Positions 7,742-15,609 of a DNA stretch of 64,000 bases are shown in pieces. The translations under genes and the position numbers were made by a program. Source of the stretch: Clostridium beijerinckii HUN142 (GTDB taxonomy: Bacteria; Bacillota; Clostridia; Clostridiales; Clostridiaceae); contig NZ_JHXK01000010.1 of NCBI RefSeq assembly GCF_000621745.1, positions 183,394-247,393 of the forward strand. The letters are read 5' to 3'. Under the pieces are notes generated by a model, which worked only from the letters and a program-made list of their open reading frames with translations, had not been told where the DNA came from and did no database searches. How positions within the stretch are numbered: the first letter of the stretch is position 1; every line of letters starts with the position of its first letter.

Positions 7742-8812
7742 ATGAGGAAATTTATATATTTTAGGTGGGTGGGGATTATTATAAGTACAGTAAGTATTTT
7801 TATATTAATGGTTGTGATAATAACAGTTATTTTATTTTTTGTATTTGTAACTGGTAAAATTGAAAAACATGAAGTATCTAAGAGTAGTTATGCTCTTGGA
7901 ACTTTGATCAACTTAAGAGCAAATGGAAATAAGGCTAAAAGGGCAATAGATAAAGCTCTAGAAAGGTTAAATGAAATTGATGATAGAATGTCAGCTTTCA
8001 AAGAAAGTAGTGATATATCAAAAATAAATTTTAATTCAGGAAATAATGGAGAGAAAGTAAATAATGATACTTATTTTGTAGTTAAAAAAGCCATAGAATA
8101 CAGTAGAATTTTAGAAGGTACTTTTGATCCAACAATAAGACCATTAGTAAAGTTATGGAGTATAGGTACAAAAGAAGAACGAATTCCGGAAAAATCTAAA
8201 ATAGAAAAGGTATTAAAACTTATAGATTATAACGATGTTATTTTTGATGACAAAAATAATTCAATAATGTTAAAACATGATAAACAAGCTTTAGATGTCG
8301 GAGGTATTGCAAAAGGATTTGCAGCTGATGAAATAAGAGATATTTTTTATCAGTATAATATTAAAAGTGCATTAATTGATTTAGGTGGAAACATTTCTGC
8401 TCTTGGAAGTAAGGAAGACGGTTCAGCTTGGAAAGTTGGAATTCAAAACCCATTTAAGCCTAGGGGAGAATTTATAGGAATATTAAGCATAAAAAATAAA
8501 TCAATAGTAACCTCAGGTAATTATGAAAGATATTTCATAAAGGATGGAAAGAAATTTCATCATATAATTGACCCTAAAACAGGATACCCATCTGAAAGTA
8601 AAATTATAAGTGCAACTATTATATCAGATAATTCAATTGACGGAGATGGCTTGTCAACTGGTGTTTATATAATTGGTATTGATAAGGCTATGAAGATTAT
8701 AGAGACTATAGAGGGCATTGACGCTATATTTATTAAAGAAGACAAGAAAATATATAAAACATCAGGTATTGATGAAAGTATTTTTACATTAACAGATAGT
8801 GAATTTTTTTAG
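7742..8812 (+). CDS. apbE: FAD:protein FMN transferase (ApbE family), membrane-anchored
   Basis: A 356-residue enzyme that splits FAD and attaches FMN through a phosphoester to a Thr of extracytoplasmic flavoproteins. A hydrophobic N-terminus (about residues 8-37) anchors it outside the membrane. Family landmarks are SSYALGTLINL, the LDVGGIAKGFAADEI motif near residue 186, LIDLGGN, the HHIIDPKTGYP motif and DGDGLSTGVYIIG. The ATG at 7742 has no ribosome site and lies only seven bases past the -10 box, so the message may be leaderless; an alternative later start would remove part of the anchor. The next intact gene encodes a protein with the FMN attachment motif, its evident target. The last residues are followed by a fossil FMN-binding domain in another frame. 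Confidence 0.92.
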   Translation: MRKFIYFRWVGIIISTVSIFILMVVIITVILFFVFVTGKIEKHEVSKSSYALGTLINLRANGNKAKRAIDKALERLNEIDDRMSAFKESSDISKINFNSGNNGEKVNNDTYFVVKKAIEYSRILEGTFDPTIRPLVKLWSIGTKEERIPEKSKIEKVLKLIDYNDVIFDDKNNSIMLKHDKQALDVGGIAKGFAADEIRDIFYQYNIKSALIDLGGNISALGSKEDGSAWKVGIQNPFKPRGEFIGILSIKNKSIVTSGNYERYFIKDGKKFHHIIDPKTGYPSESKIISATIISDNSIDGDGLSTGVYIIGIDKAMKIIETIEGIDAIFIKEDKKIYKTSGIDESIFTLTDSEFF

Positions 8813-8874
8813 ATATTGTGTCTGGAGCTAAATATAGAAGTAAGGGCATAATTGAGGCAATAAGAAAGCTTTAA
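8803..8874 (+). pseudogene. Fossil of an FMN-binding domain C-terminus
   Basis: In the frame starting at 8803 the DNA reads IFLDIVSGAKYRSKGI and then IEAIRKL before a stop. This closely parallels the last residues of the intact FMN-binding protein downstream (VDTVSGATYSSKGIMSAV). A stop codon lies just upstream in this frame and no start or ribosome site is present, so only the tail survives. Note that the attachment Thr is replaced by Lys. It starts inside the end of apbE and may be the remnant of a lost flavoprotein gene or of a fused domain. The rest of the gap to 9239 holds only the next promoter. Confidence 0.7.
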
Positions 8875-9039
8875 ATCAAGCAAAATGATAAGAAGAGATA
8901 ATACTGATTGAAACAAACCTCGTTAAGTTGGAATATAACTTATTAGCAGGGATAAATTCAATTTGTACTATCTTTTTTTAGTTAGATTTTTCGTACAATT
9001 TAACCTTTTCCTTAATTCTAAAATGTTTTAATTGCCATT

Positions 9040-9094
9040 TCTCAGCGAATTCTCAGCTTAGATTAAGGGTGCGTTAAGGTTCTATTGCTATAAT
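9040..9094 (+). promoter_or_regulatory. Promoter of the FMN-binding protein gene, twin of the apbE promoter
   Basis: TCTCAGC at 9040 and again at 9051, TTAAGG at 9063 and again at 9074, then nine bases to TATAAT at 9089-9094. Box order, 11-bp periods and distance to the -10 box are the same as at 7680-7734, though the promoters drive different genes. Unlike apbE, this one leaves a leader of about 140 bases before the start codon. Confidence 0.75.
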
Positions 9095-9239
9095 TCACTT
9101 AATTAAAGAAATTGCAATAGCAGATAATGAAGTGAAAATAATATTTCTGTTGGAAATTAATTGGAAAATATGATTAATGATAATTAAAATAAAAATTTAT
9201 TATTGCTAAATATAGAGAGTTAGAAAAGGGGAAAGAAAT

Positions 9240-10472
9240 ATGGCAAGTAAAATAAAAAAATCGCAGATTATAAGGCATATTATACAATTGATTGCATTTA
9301 TTCTGTTACCGGGCCTTTATTCAATGACATTCAGTGAAGTAAAAACTGCATATCAAATGATTATCAATGGTAATGTTAACTTTTTGGAAGCATTACCAAG
9401 CTTAATAGAATTTATAGCTATTATGCTTTTGACTATAGTATTAGGAAGATGGTTCTGCGGTTGGATATGTGCATTTGGTGCATATAATGACTTAATATAT
9501 TTTATATCAAAAAAAATATTCAAAATAAAGTTTAGAGTAGATGAAAAAGTTGATTCTATACTTAAGTATTTCAAATATTTAGTATTACTTTTTATAATAG
9601 CTATTTCATGGACTATGGGAAGCAGTATACTGGAAAGCACAAGCCCTTGGGATGTATTTGGTCAAATAACTGATGTATCTACTATTTTTTCGAATTTACT
9701 TGTTGGATTGATATTTTTAATATTAATCACAATAGGAGCAGCGTTTATTGAGAGGTTTTTCTGCAGATATCTATGCCCTTTAGGTGCAATATTCTCTATT
9801 ATTTCTAAGATTGGAATAGTTAAGATTAATAAGCCAAAAGCTGATTGTGGTAAATGTAGAGCTTGCACAATGGGGTTACCGCTCTATAAGGTAGATTGTG
9901 TCAAAGGTGGAGATTGTATAAATTGCTTAAAATGTACTGAAGTATGTTACAGAAATAATGCTAATGTAAATGTACTTGGAAGAGATTTAGATGCTAAGTT
10001 AACAGGATCAGTAGCTATGGCTACATTTTTAGGTATATATGGACTTACTAACTTCGCCGGTAATGCAGTAACTAAATCTGGAATCGCAGCTAAGAGTAAT
10101 GCAGTTTCAAGCAATATAAATTCACAAACTGAAGCTGCACCAGAAAGTTCAAAATTAAATCATGAAACTACAAGTTCAAATACAGTTCAAAATAATGCAA
10201 GTGAATATAGGGACGGAACATATACAGGAAGTGGAACAGGCTATAGAGGAGGAACGACTAAGGTTTCTGTGACTGTGTCGGATGGGAAAATATCAAGTAT
10301 ACAAGCTATATCTAATCAAGATACTCCAAAGTTTTATCAAAGAGCAGAGGGAACTATGATTAAGAGTATAATTTCAAAACAATCAACATCAGTAGATACT
10401 GTATCTGGGGCAACTTATAGTTCGAAGGGCATCATGAGTGCGGTAACAAATGCTTTGAATGAAGCAAAATAA
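9240..10472 (+). CDS. Membrane 4Fe-4S and FMN-binding electron-transfer protein (NosR/NapH-like)
   Basis: A 410-residue protein with several membrane helices in its first 190 residues, carrying the paired motifs RWFCGWICAFGA and RFFCRYLCPLGA of the NapH/NosR family. A double ferredoxin-like cysteine cluster starts at C203 (CGKCRAC, then CINCLKCTEVC). A Ser/Asn-rich linker leads to a C-terminal FMN-binding domain (about residues 318-410) with the flavinylation motif DTVSGATYSS, T392 being the expected attachment site. It should carry electrons from the cytoplasmic side across the membrane to a covalent FMN outside. AAAGGGGAAAG precedes the ATG. ApbE upstream supplies the flavin, and both share a promoter design. 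The final electron acceptor is unknown. Confidence 0.9.
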   Translation: MASKIKKSQIIRHIIQLIAFILLPGLYSMTFSEVKTAYQMIINGNVNFLEALPSLIEFIAIMLLTIVLGRWFCGWICAFGAYNDLIYFISKKIFKIKFRVDEKVDSILKYFKYLVLLFIIAISWTMGSSILESTSPWDVFGQITDVSTIFSNLLVGLIFLILITIGAAFIERFFCRYLCPLGAIFSIISKIGIVKINKPKADCGKCRACTMGLPLYKVDCVKGGDCINCLKCTEVCYRNNANVNVLGRDLDAKLTGSVAMATFLGIYGLTNFAGNAVTKSGIAAKSNAVSSNINSQTEAAPESSKLNHETTSSNTVQNNASEYRDGTYTGSGTGYRGGTTKVSVTVSDGKISSIQAISNQDTPKFYQRAEGTMIKSIISKQSTSVDTVSGATYSSKGIMSAVTNALNEAK

Positions 10473-10482
10473 TAAAATATAC

Positions 10483-10509
10483 TTGACGTTTGAAACTTAA
10501 TGGTATAAC
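10483..10509 (+). promoter_or_regulatory. Possible promoter of the thiamin operon
   Basis: TTGACG (10483-10488) and TATAAC (10504-10509) lie ahead of the TPP riboswitch. The 15-base spacer is shorter than the ideal 17, so the exact hexamers are uncertain. Confidence 0.4.
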
Positions 10510-10545
10510 CTTTAAATTGTGAAAGAAAATTTTATAATTGAATAA

Positions 10546-10636
10546 CTAGGGGAGCTAATATTTTGGCTGAGATTGGAAAGATTGATTTCCTAGACTCTTA
10601 TAACCTGATTTGGATAATACCAGCGTAGGGAAGTAT
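10546..10636 (+). ncRNA. TPP riboswitch (THI element)
   Basis: The conserved parts of the thiamin pyrophosphate aptamer are present in order: AGGGGAGCTA, GGCTGAGA, ACTCTTATAACCTGAT and TTGGATAATACCAGCGTAGG followed by GAAG. It lies in the leader of thiW, and a terminator hairpin follows at 10687. When TPP binds, the thi genes should be shut off by termination. Confidence 0.97.
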
Positions 10637-10686
10637 ATTAATATTATTTGTGTAAGTATTGATATGATTTGTGCATAATTTATTGA

Positions 10687-10713
10687 TGTATCCCTTGTGG
10701 ATACATTTTTTTT
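10687..10713 (+). terminator. Riboswitch-controlled terminator ahead of thiW
   Basis: TGTATCC (10687-10693) pairs with GGATACA (10699-10705) and eight T residues follow. Placed between the aptamer and thiW, it is the expression platform; the exact antiterminator partner strand was not resolved. Confidence 0.85.
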
Positions 10714-10838
10714 GTGCAAAATAATTAACTTCTTTTAAGGTTAATCAATTTAAATGTCATTGTTAAGGTGATTTAGTAAATTTATTTCACATTAAAAAAG
10801 TAAATTTATTGATTTTATTATTAAAGGAGTGATTTTTA

Positions 10839-11378
10839 ATGAAAGAGAAGAGTAAAGCACAGAAGATGGCGCTAAGTGGCATATTAATTGGTATTTCTGT
10901 TATTTTTGGAACATTTTCAATACCCATTGGAGCTGCTAAAATATCTCCAATACAACATTTTGTAAATGTAGTTGGAGCAATAACACTTGGACCGGTATAT
11001 GCGCTTATGAATGCATTTGTGACATCACTAATAAGAAATTTTATGGGAACAGGAAGTTTATTGGCTTTTCCAGGAAGCATGGTAGGAGCATTACTTGCAG
11101 GAATTCTTTATAAAAGATTTAGGAAGCCAGGCATTGCAGTAATTGGAGAAATAATTGGAACTGGAATATTAGGAGCATTATTAGCTTATCCTATAGCTAC
11201 AATGGTGTTAGGAAAACAAGTAGCAATTTTTGTATATGTTGTTCCGTTTATATCAAGTTGTAGTGTTGGAGCGATTATAGCGTACTTTTTTATAAAAGTT
11301 CCTGTCATTAAAAAAATACTAGTAGATAATGAGTTTCAAGTAAAGAGAGAGGAAACTAATAACATAGATAAGATTTAA
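10839..11378 (+). CDS. thiW: ThiW, ECF-transporter substrate-binding membrane subunit for a thiamin precursor
   Basis: A 179-residue, very hydrophobic protein with about five or six membrane helices. The stretch GAAKISPIQHFVNVV followed by TLGPVYALMNAFVTSLIRN matches the ThiW family. ThiW is an S component that works with a shared ECF energising module (not in this window) and is thought to bring in a hydroxyethylthiazole precursor. This fits the thiazole kinase thiM in the same cluster. AAAGGAGTG precedes the ATG, and a TPP riboswitch controls it. Thirty bases separate it from thiD. Confidence 0.9.
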   Translation: MKEKSKAQKMALSGILIGISVIFGTFSIPIGAAKISPIQHFVNVVGAITLGPVYALMNAFVTSLIRNFMGTGSLLAFPGSMVGALLAGILYKRFRKPGIAVIGEIIGTGILGALLAYPIATMVLGKQVAIFVYVVPFISSCSVGAIIAYFFIKVPVIKKILVDNEFQVKREETNNIDKI

Positions 11379-11408
11379 ATGAAATATTACAGGTGAAAGG
11401 ATGAGTTT

Positions 11409-12215
11409 ATGTTTAGAGCATTAACTATTGCAGGATCAGATACTTGTGGAGGAGCAGGAATTCAAGCAGATTTAAAAGCTTTCTCAGCAAATGGAGTATA
11501 TGGAATGAGTGTTATCACAGCGGTAACGGCTCAAAATACTATGGGGGTTTTTGGAATTCAAGATATAAATCCTGAAATGATTGAATCTCAGATAGATGTT
11601 ATTTTTGAAGATATAAGAGTAGATGCTATAAAAATAGGAATGGTTTCTAAAATTGAATCTATAAAAGCTATATCAAAATCTTTGAGAAAAGTTGATAAAC
11701 TACCAGTGATAGTTCTAGATCCAGTTATGATTTCTAAAAGTGGATTTAATCTGTTATCGAAGGATTCAAAAGATACTTTAGTTAAGGAATTATTTCCATT
11801 AGCAACATTAATAACTCCTAATTTGCCAGAGGCAGAAGAAATTTTAGGGATGAAAATAGAAAACTTAGATGAAATGAAGGAAGCAGCTTTGAGACTTAAA
11901 GAACTTGGTCCGAAGGCAGTTTTAGTTAAAGGAGGGCATTTAGAAGGGGAAGCAACAGACTTGTTATATGATGGAAAGAACTTTCTTATTCTAAAACAAG
12001 AAAGAATAAATACTACCCATACTCATGGAACAGGATGTACTTTATCTTCAACTATAGCAGCAAATTTAGCTAAAAATATGACAATAGAGGAAGCAGTTAG
12101 AAGTGGTAAAGAGTATATAACATGTGCAATCGAACATGGTTTTGAGCTTGGTAAAGGTGTAGGCCCTACTAATCATTTTTACGAGCTATATAAGAAAGCA
12201 GGAATGATTGAATAA
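11409..12215 (+). CDS. thiD: Hydroxymethylpyrimidine / phosphomethylpyrimidine kinase
   Basis: A 268-residue ribokinase-fold enzyme that phosphorylates HMP and HMP-phosphate to HMP-PP for thiamin assembly. Visible motifs are TIAGSDTCGGAGIQADLKAF at the N-terminus, DPVMISKSG near the middle, VLVKGGHL, and the catalytic anion-hole motif THGTGCTLSS. The start ATG at 11409 is preceded by GAAAGGATGAG. It lies between thiW and thiC in a run of same-strand thi genes behind the TPP riboswitch. Confidence 0.96.
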   Translation: MFRALTIAGSDTCGGAGIQADLKAFSANGVYGMSVITAVTAQNTMGVFGIQDINPEMIESQIDVIFEDIRVDAIKIGMVSKIESIKAISKSLRKVDKLPVIVLDPVMISKSGFNLLSKDSKDTLVKELFPLATLITPNLPEAEEILGMKIENLDEMKEAALRLKELGPKAVLVKGGHLEGEATDLLYDGKNFLILKQERINTTHTHGTGCTLSSTIAANLAKNMTIEEAVRSGKEYITCAIEHGFELGKGVGPTNHFYELYKKAGMIE

Positions 12216-12331
12216 TTTTTGGAATTTTATTTACAGGTATTTATCAGGCAGTATTAATTAATACTATATAACTCAAGTTAAATTTTATAACTAATAAATT
12301 AAATAATAATGGTATGAGGAGAGGGAAAGAA

Positions 12332-13642
12332 ATGAATTATAAAACACAAATGGAAGCAGCTAAAAAAGGTATAGTTACAAAGGAAATGAAAATAGTAGCG
12401 GAAAAAGAAAGAATTTCAGAAGAAAAATTAATGAAACTTGTTGCAGAAGGTAAAGTAGCTATACCGGCGAATATCAACCATAAATCACTTAGCCCTGAGG
12501 GGATTGGTGATGGATTAAGAACAAAGATAAATGTTAACTTAGGGATATCAGGAGACTCGGTTGATTATTGCAGAGAGATGGAAAAGGTAAAAATGGCAAT
12601 TGACTTTGGTGCTGAAGCAATAATGGATTTAAGTAATTATGGAAAGACTCAAGAGTTTAGAGGAAAGCTTATAGAATATTCTCCAGCTATGATAGGAACG
12701 GTTCCAATGTATGATGCAATTGGATATCTTGAAAAAGATCTTTTAGATATAAAAGCTAAGGATTTCTTAGATGTAGTTTTAGCGCATGCAAAGGCTGGGG
12801 TTGACTTCGTAACTATTCATGCAGGTATAAACAAAAGAACAGTTGCATTATTTAAAGAAGATAAAAGAAGATTGAACATTGTATCTCGTGGAGGATCTTT
12901 ATTATTTGCTTGGATGGAAATGACAGGAAACGAAAATCCATTTTATGAATATTATGATGAATTATTAGAGATTCTTAGAGAATATGATGTAACGATAAGT
13001 CTTGGAGATGCTATGAGACCTGGCTGCATTGATGATTCAACAGATGCTGGACAGATTACAGAACTTATAGAGTTAGGATTACTAACAAAGAGAGCTTGGG
13101 AAAAAGATGTGCAAGTTATGATAGAAGGACCTGGACATATGGCAATGAATGAGATTGCAGCTAATATGGAAATTGAAAAAAGATTATGCCATGGTGCACC
13201 ATTCTATGTACTTGGACCTCTTGTTACAGATATTGCGCCGGGATACGATCATATTACTTCTGCTATTGGTGGGGCTATTGCAGCAACACATGGAGCTAAC
13301 TTTCTGTGTTATGTAACACCAGCTGAGCATTTGAGACTTCCAGATTTGTCGGATGTTAGAGAAGGAATTATTGCATCTAAAATTGCAGCGCATGCAGCAG
13401 ATATTGCTAATGGACTTCCAGGTGCTAGGGATAGAGATAATGCAATGGCAGATGCTCGTCAAAAGCTTGATTGGGAAGAAATGTTCAAGATTGCTATTGA
13501 TGGGAAGAAAGCTAGAGAATATTTTGAAAGTGTACCACCAGAAGATATGCACAGCTGCTCTATGTGTGGAAAGATGTGTGCAGTAAGAACAACTAACAGA
13601 ATTTTAAATGGCGATAAAGTGGAGCTTTTCGATAAGAAGTAA
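12332..13642 (+). CDS. thiC: Phosphomethylpyrimidine synthase ThiC
   Basis: A 436-residue radical-SAM enzyme that rearranges aminoimidazole ribotide into HMP-phosphate. It is the short form common in clostridia and archaea. The C-terminal cluster motif CSMCGKMC has C-x2-C-x3-C spacing and binds the [4Fe-4S] cluster with SAM. Other landmarks are [33 protein letters not shown] and IEGPGHM. I use ATG 12332, preceded by GAGGAGAGGG, rather than ATG 12314, which overlaps that ribosome site. A 116-base gap without a terminator separates it from thiD, so it is likely co-transcribed. Confidence 0.96.
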   Translation: MNYKTQMEAAKKGIVTKEMKIVAEKERISEEKLMKLVAEGKVAIPANINHKSLSPEGIGDGLRTKINVNLGISGDSVDYCREMEKVKMAIDFGAEAIMDLSNYGKTQEFRGKLIEYSPAMIGTVPMYDAIGYLEKDLLDIKAKDFLDVVLAHAKAGVDFVTIHAGINKRTVALFKEDKRRLNIVSRGGSLLFAWMEMTGNENPFYEYYDELLEILREYDVTISLGDAMRPGCIDDSTDAGQITELIELGLLTKRAWEKDVQVMIEGPGHMAMNEIAANMEIEKRLCHGAPFYVLGPLVTDIAPGYDHITSAIGGAIAATHGANFLCYVTPAEHLRLPDLSDVREGIIASKIAAHAADIANGLPGARDRDNAMADARQKLDWEEMFKIAIDGKKAREYFESVPPEDMHSCSMCGKMCAVRTTNRILNGDKVELFDKK

Positions 13643-13817
13643 GATTTATGTAAATTATAATTGTAAGAGGTAAGCAACCGTAAAGAAATAATACCATGTT
13701 GTTTCGGTACTAAAAATATGAATATATAAAAATTTGTTATAAAATATATAAGAATTCTTGAATATTATACTGGAAAAGAAATTAATAAAGCTTTTACTTT
13801 TGAAAGGAGGTATTTTA

Positions 13818-13850
13818 GTGAGAATTATTAAAAGAATGAATTCTTACTAA
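13818..13850 (+). CDS. Ten-residue leader ORF in front of thiM
   Basis: GTG at 13818 begins MRIIKRMNSY and a stop. It has the best ribosome site in the area, AAAGGAGG at 13803-13810, seven bases upstream. The stop ends nine bases before the thiM ATG, in the same frame, and thiM itself has no recognisable ribosome site. Either ribosomes re-initiate at thiM after the short peptide, or an older longer thiM start has been interrupted by a stop codon. AGAATT (13821-13826) can also pair with AATTCT (13839-13844). Its translation is not shown; the arrangement is. Confidence 0.45.
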   Translation: MRIIKRMNSY

Positions 13851-13859
13851 AAGATATTT

Positions 13860-14690
13860 ATGAGTAATGAAATATCAATAAAAATAGGAAATTTATTAAA
13901 TGAGGTTAGAAATAAGAAACCACTTGTACATAATATAACAAATTATGTTACAGTTAATGATTGTGCGAATATTTTACTTGCAATAGGTGCATCACCAATT
14001 ATGGCTGATGACATTAGAGAAGCAGCGGATATTACTAAAATTTCATCTGCTCTTGTAATAAATATTGGGACATTAAATGAAAGAACTATTGAGTCTATGA
14101 TTGCATCTGGTAAGAAAGCAAATGAATTAAATATTCCGGTTGTGTTTGATCCAGTTGGAGCAGGGGCATCAGAATTTAGGAATTCAACAACAAAGAGATT
14201 ATTAGAAGAAGTGAAAATAAGTGTTTTACGCGGAAATATGTCTGAGATTAAATTTATAAGTGGATTAGGATCTACAACTAAAGGTGTTGATGCTTCAGAA
14301 AATGATGCAAGAACAGGAAATGATGAGGGAGTAGATGTGGCTAAAAGTTTGGCTAAGAAGCTTAACTGTACTGTAGCTATTACAGGTGCAACGGATATTA
14401 TATCTGATGGAGAAAGAGTAGTTATACTTGAAAATGGCACTAAGATGTTATCTAATGTCACAGGAACAGGCTGCATGACAACTGCATTAATTGGAGCGTT
14501 TTGTGGGGCAGGTTCGGATTATTTTATAGGAGCAGTTTCAGGTATTATTTCCATGGGAATATCGGGTGAAATTGCTTTGGATAAAGCAGGGAAGATTGGA
14601 ACAGGAAGTTTTCATATTGCAATTATAGATGCCATAAGCAATTTGACTTCTGATATTATTGAAAAGATGAATAAGATAAAGGAAATATAA
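13860..14690 (+). CDS. thiM: Hydroxyethylthiazole kinase
   Basis: A 276-residue salvage enzyme that phosphorylates 4-methyl-5-hydroxyethylthiazole with ATP. Motifs seen are KKPLVHNITNYVTVNDCANI near the N-terminus, FDPVGAGASEFR in the middle, and the catalytic GTGCMTTALIGAFCG with its cysteine. Normal length for the family. The ATG at 13860 lacks a ribosome site of its own and sits nine bases after a short ORF with a very strong one, so its translation is probably coupled. Together with ThiW this gives a thiazole-uptake-and-rescue branch beside the pyrimidine genes. Confidence 0.95.
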   Translation: MSNEISIKIGNLLNEVRNKKPLVHNITNYVTVNDCANILLAIGASPIMADDIREAADITKISSALVINIGTLNERTIESMIASGKKANELNIPVVFDPVGAGASEFRNSTTKRLLEEVKISVLRGNMSEIKFISGLGSTTKGVDASENDARTGNDEGVDVAKSLAKKLNCTVAITGATDIISDGERVVILENGTKMLSNVTGTGCMTTALIGAFCGAGSDYFIGAVSGIISMGISGEIALDKAGKIGTGSFHIAIIDAISNLTSDIIEKMNKIKEI

Positions 14691-14701
14691 TAAACAATAT
14701 T

Positions 14702-14732
14702 TGCGTGTATATCATTAAAATGAGATACACGC
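14702..14732 (+). terminator. Intercistronic hairpin between thiM and thiE
   Basis: TGCGTGTATATCAT and ATGAGATACACGCA form a 14-bp stem with one mismatch and a three-base loop. No T-run follows, so it is more likely an mRNA-stabilising or attenuating hairpin than a full terminator. Confidence 0.6.
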
Positions 14733-14779
14733 ATTAATGTATCCACTTACTTAAAATATAACTTAAGGAGAGAAGTTTC

Positions 14780-15409
14780 ATGAAATCTAAAATAGATTAT
14801 AGTATCTACCTTGTAACAGATAGAGATTTAATGAGCACAGAAACGTTAGAAGAAGCTGTAGAAAAATCTATAATTGGAGGATGTACATTAATTCAATTGA
14901 GAGAAAAAGATTGTTCATCACTCGACTTTTATAATACAGCCGTGAAAGTTAAAGAAATTACAGATAAGTACAATATTCCATTAATAATAAATGATAGAGT
15001 AGATATTGCACTAGCAGTAGATGCGGCTGGAGTACATGTTGGACAAAGTGATATTCCTGCAGCGATTGTAAGAAAAATTATAGGAAATGATAAGATACTT
15101 GGAGTTTCAACGGGATCTGTGGAGCAGGCACTTGAAGCAGAGAAAAATGGAGCTGATTATTTAGGGGTTGGTGCTATGTATTCAACTGGCACTAAAAAAG
15201 ATGCAAATTCAACTAGTATGAATGAATTAAGAAAAATCAGAGAAAATGTATCTATACCTATAGTTGTAATAGGTGGAATAAATAAAGATAGAGTTAAGGA
15301 TTTTACAGGAATAGGAATTGATGGACTTGCAATAGTTTCTGCTATTATAGCAAAGGAAGATATTATTACAGCTGCTCAGGAATTAAAAACTGAATTTCTT
15401 AAAATTTAA
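14780..15409 (+). CDS. thiE: Thiamine-phosphate synthase
   Basis: A 209-residue TIM-barrel enzyme that joins HMP-PP and thiazole phosphate into thiamin phosphate. Motifs seen are [39 protein letters not shown] followed by VGQSD, and a C-terminal [11 protein letters not shown]. The ATG has AAGGAGAGAAG upstream. It is the last thi gene of the run and is followed by a terminator. No thiazole synthase gene (thiG, thiH, thiS) is in the window, which fits reliance on thiazole salvage or genes elsewhere. Confidence 0.96.
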   Translation: MKSKIDYSIYLVTDRDLMSTETLEEAVEKSIIGGCTLIQLREKDCSSLDFYNTAVKVKEITDKYNIPLIINDRVDIALAVDAAGVHVGQSDIPAAIVRKIIGNDKILGVSTGSVEQALEAEKNGADYLGVGAMYSTGTKKDANSTSMNELRKIRENVSIPIVVIGGINKDRVKDFTGIGIDGLAIVSAIIAKEDIITAAQELKTEFLKI

Positions 15410-15434
15410 TTATTAGAGATAGAACACTTTAGAG

Positions 15435-15475
15435 GCACTTATCACTGGAATTTCTGGTATAGTGCTTTTATTTTA
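15435..15475 (+). terminator. Terminator after thiE
   Basis: GCACT (15435-15439) pairs with AGTGC (15461-15465), with imperfect pairing between TATCAC and GGTATA, and then TTTTATTTTATT. It marks the end of the thi cluster. Confidence 0.7.
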
Positions 15476-15609
15476 TTCGTATTTATACTGAGTATAAAAT
15501 ATATTTTGCAGAATATTGTCATATAGTATGTTTTGACAAATTATAGTAAAAAAATTAAACTTAAGATAGCATAAAGATTATAGTAGAATAGCAAGTTTGA
15601 TGGAGTTTA

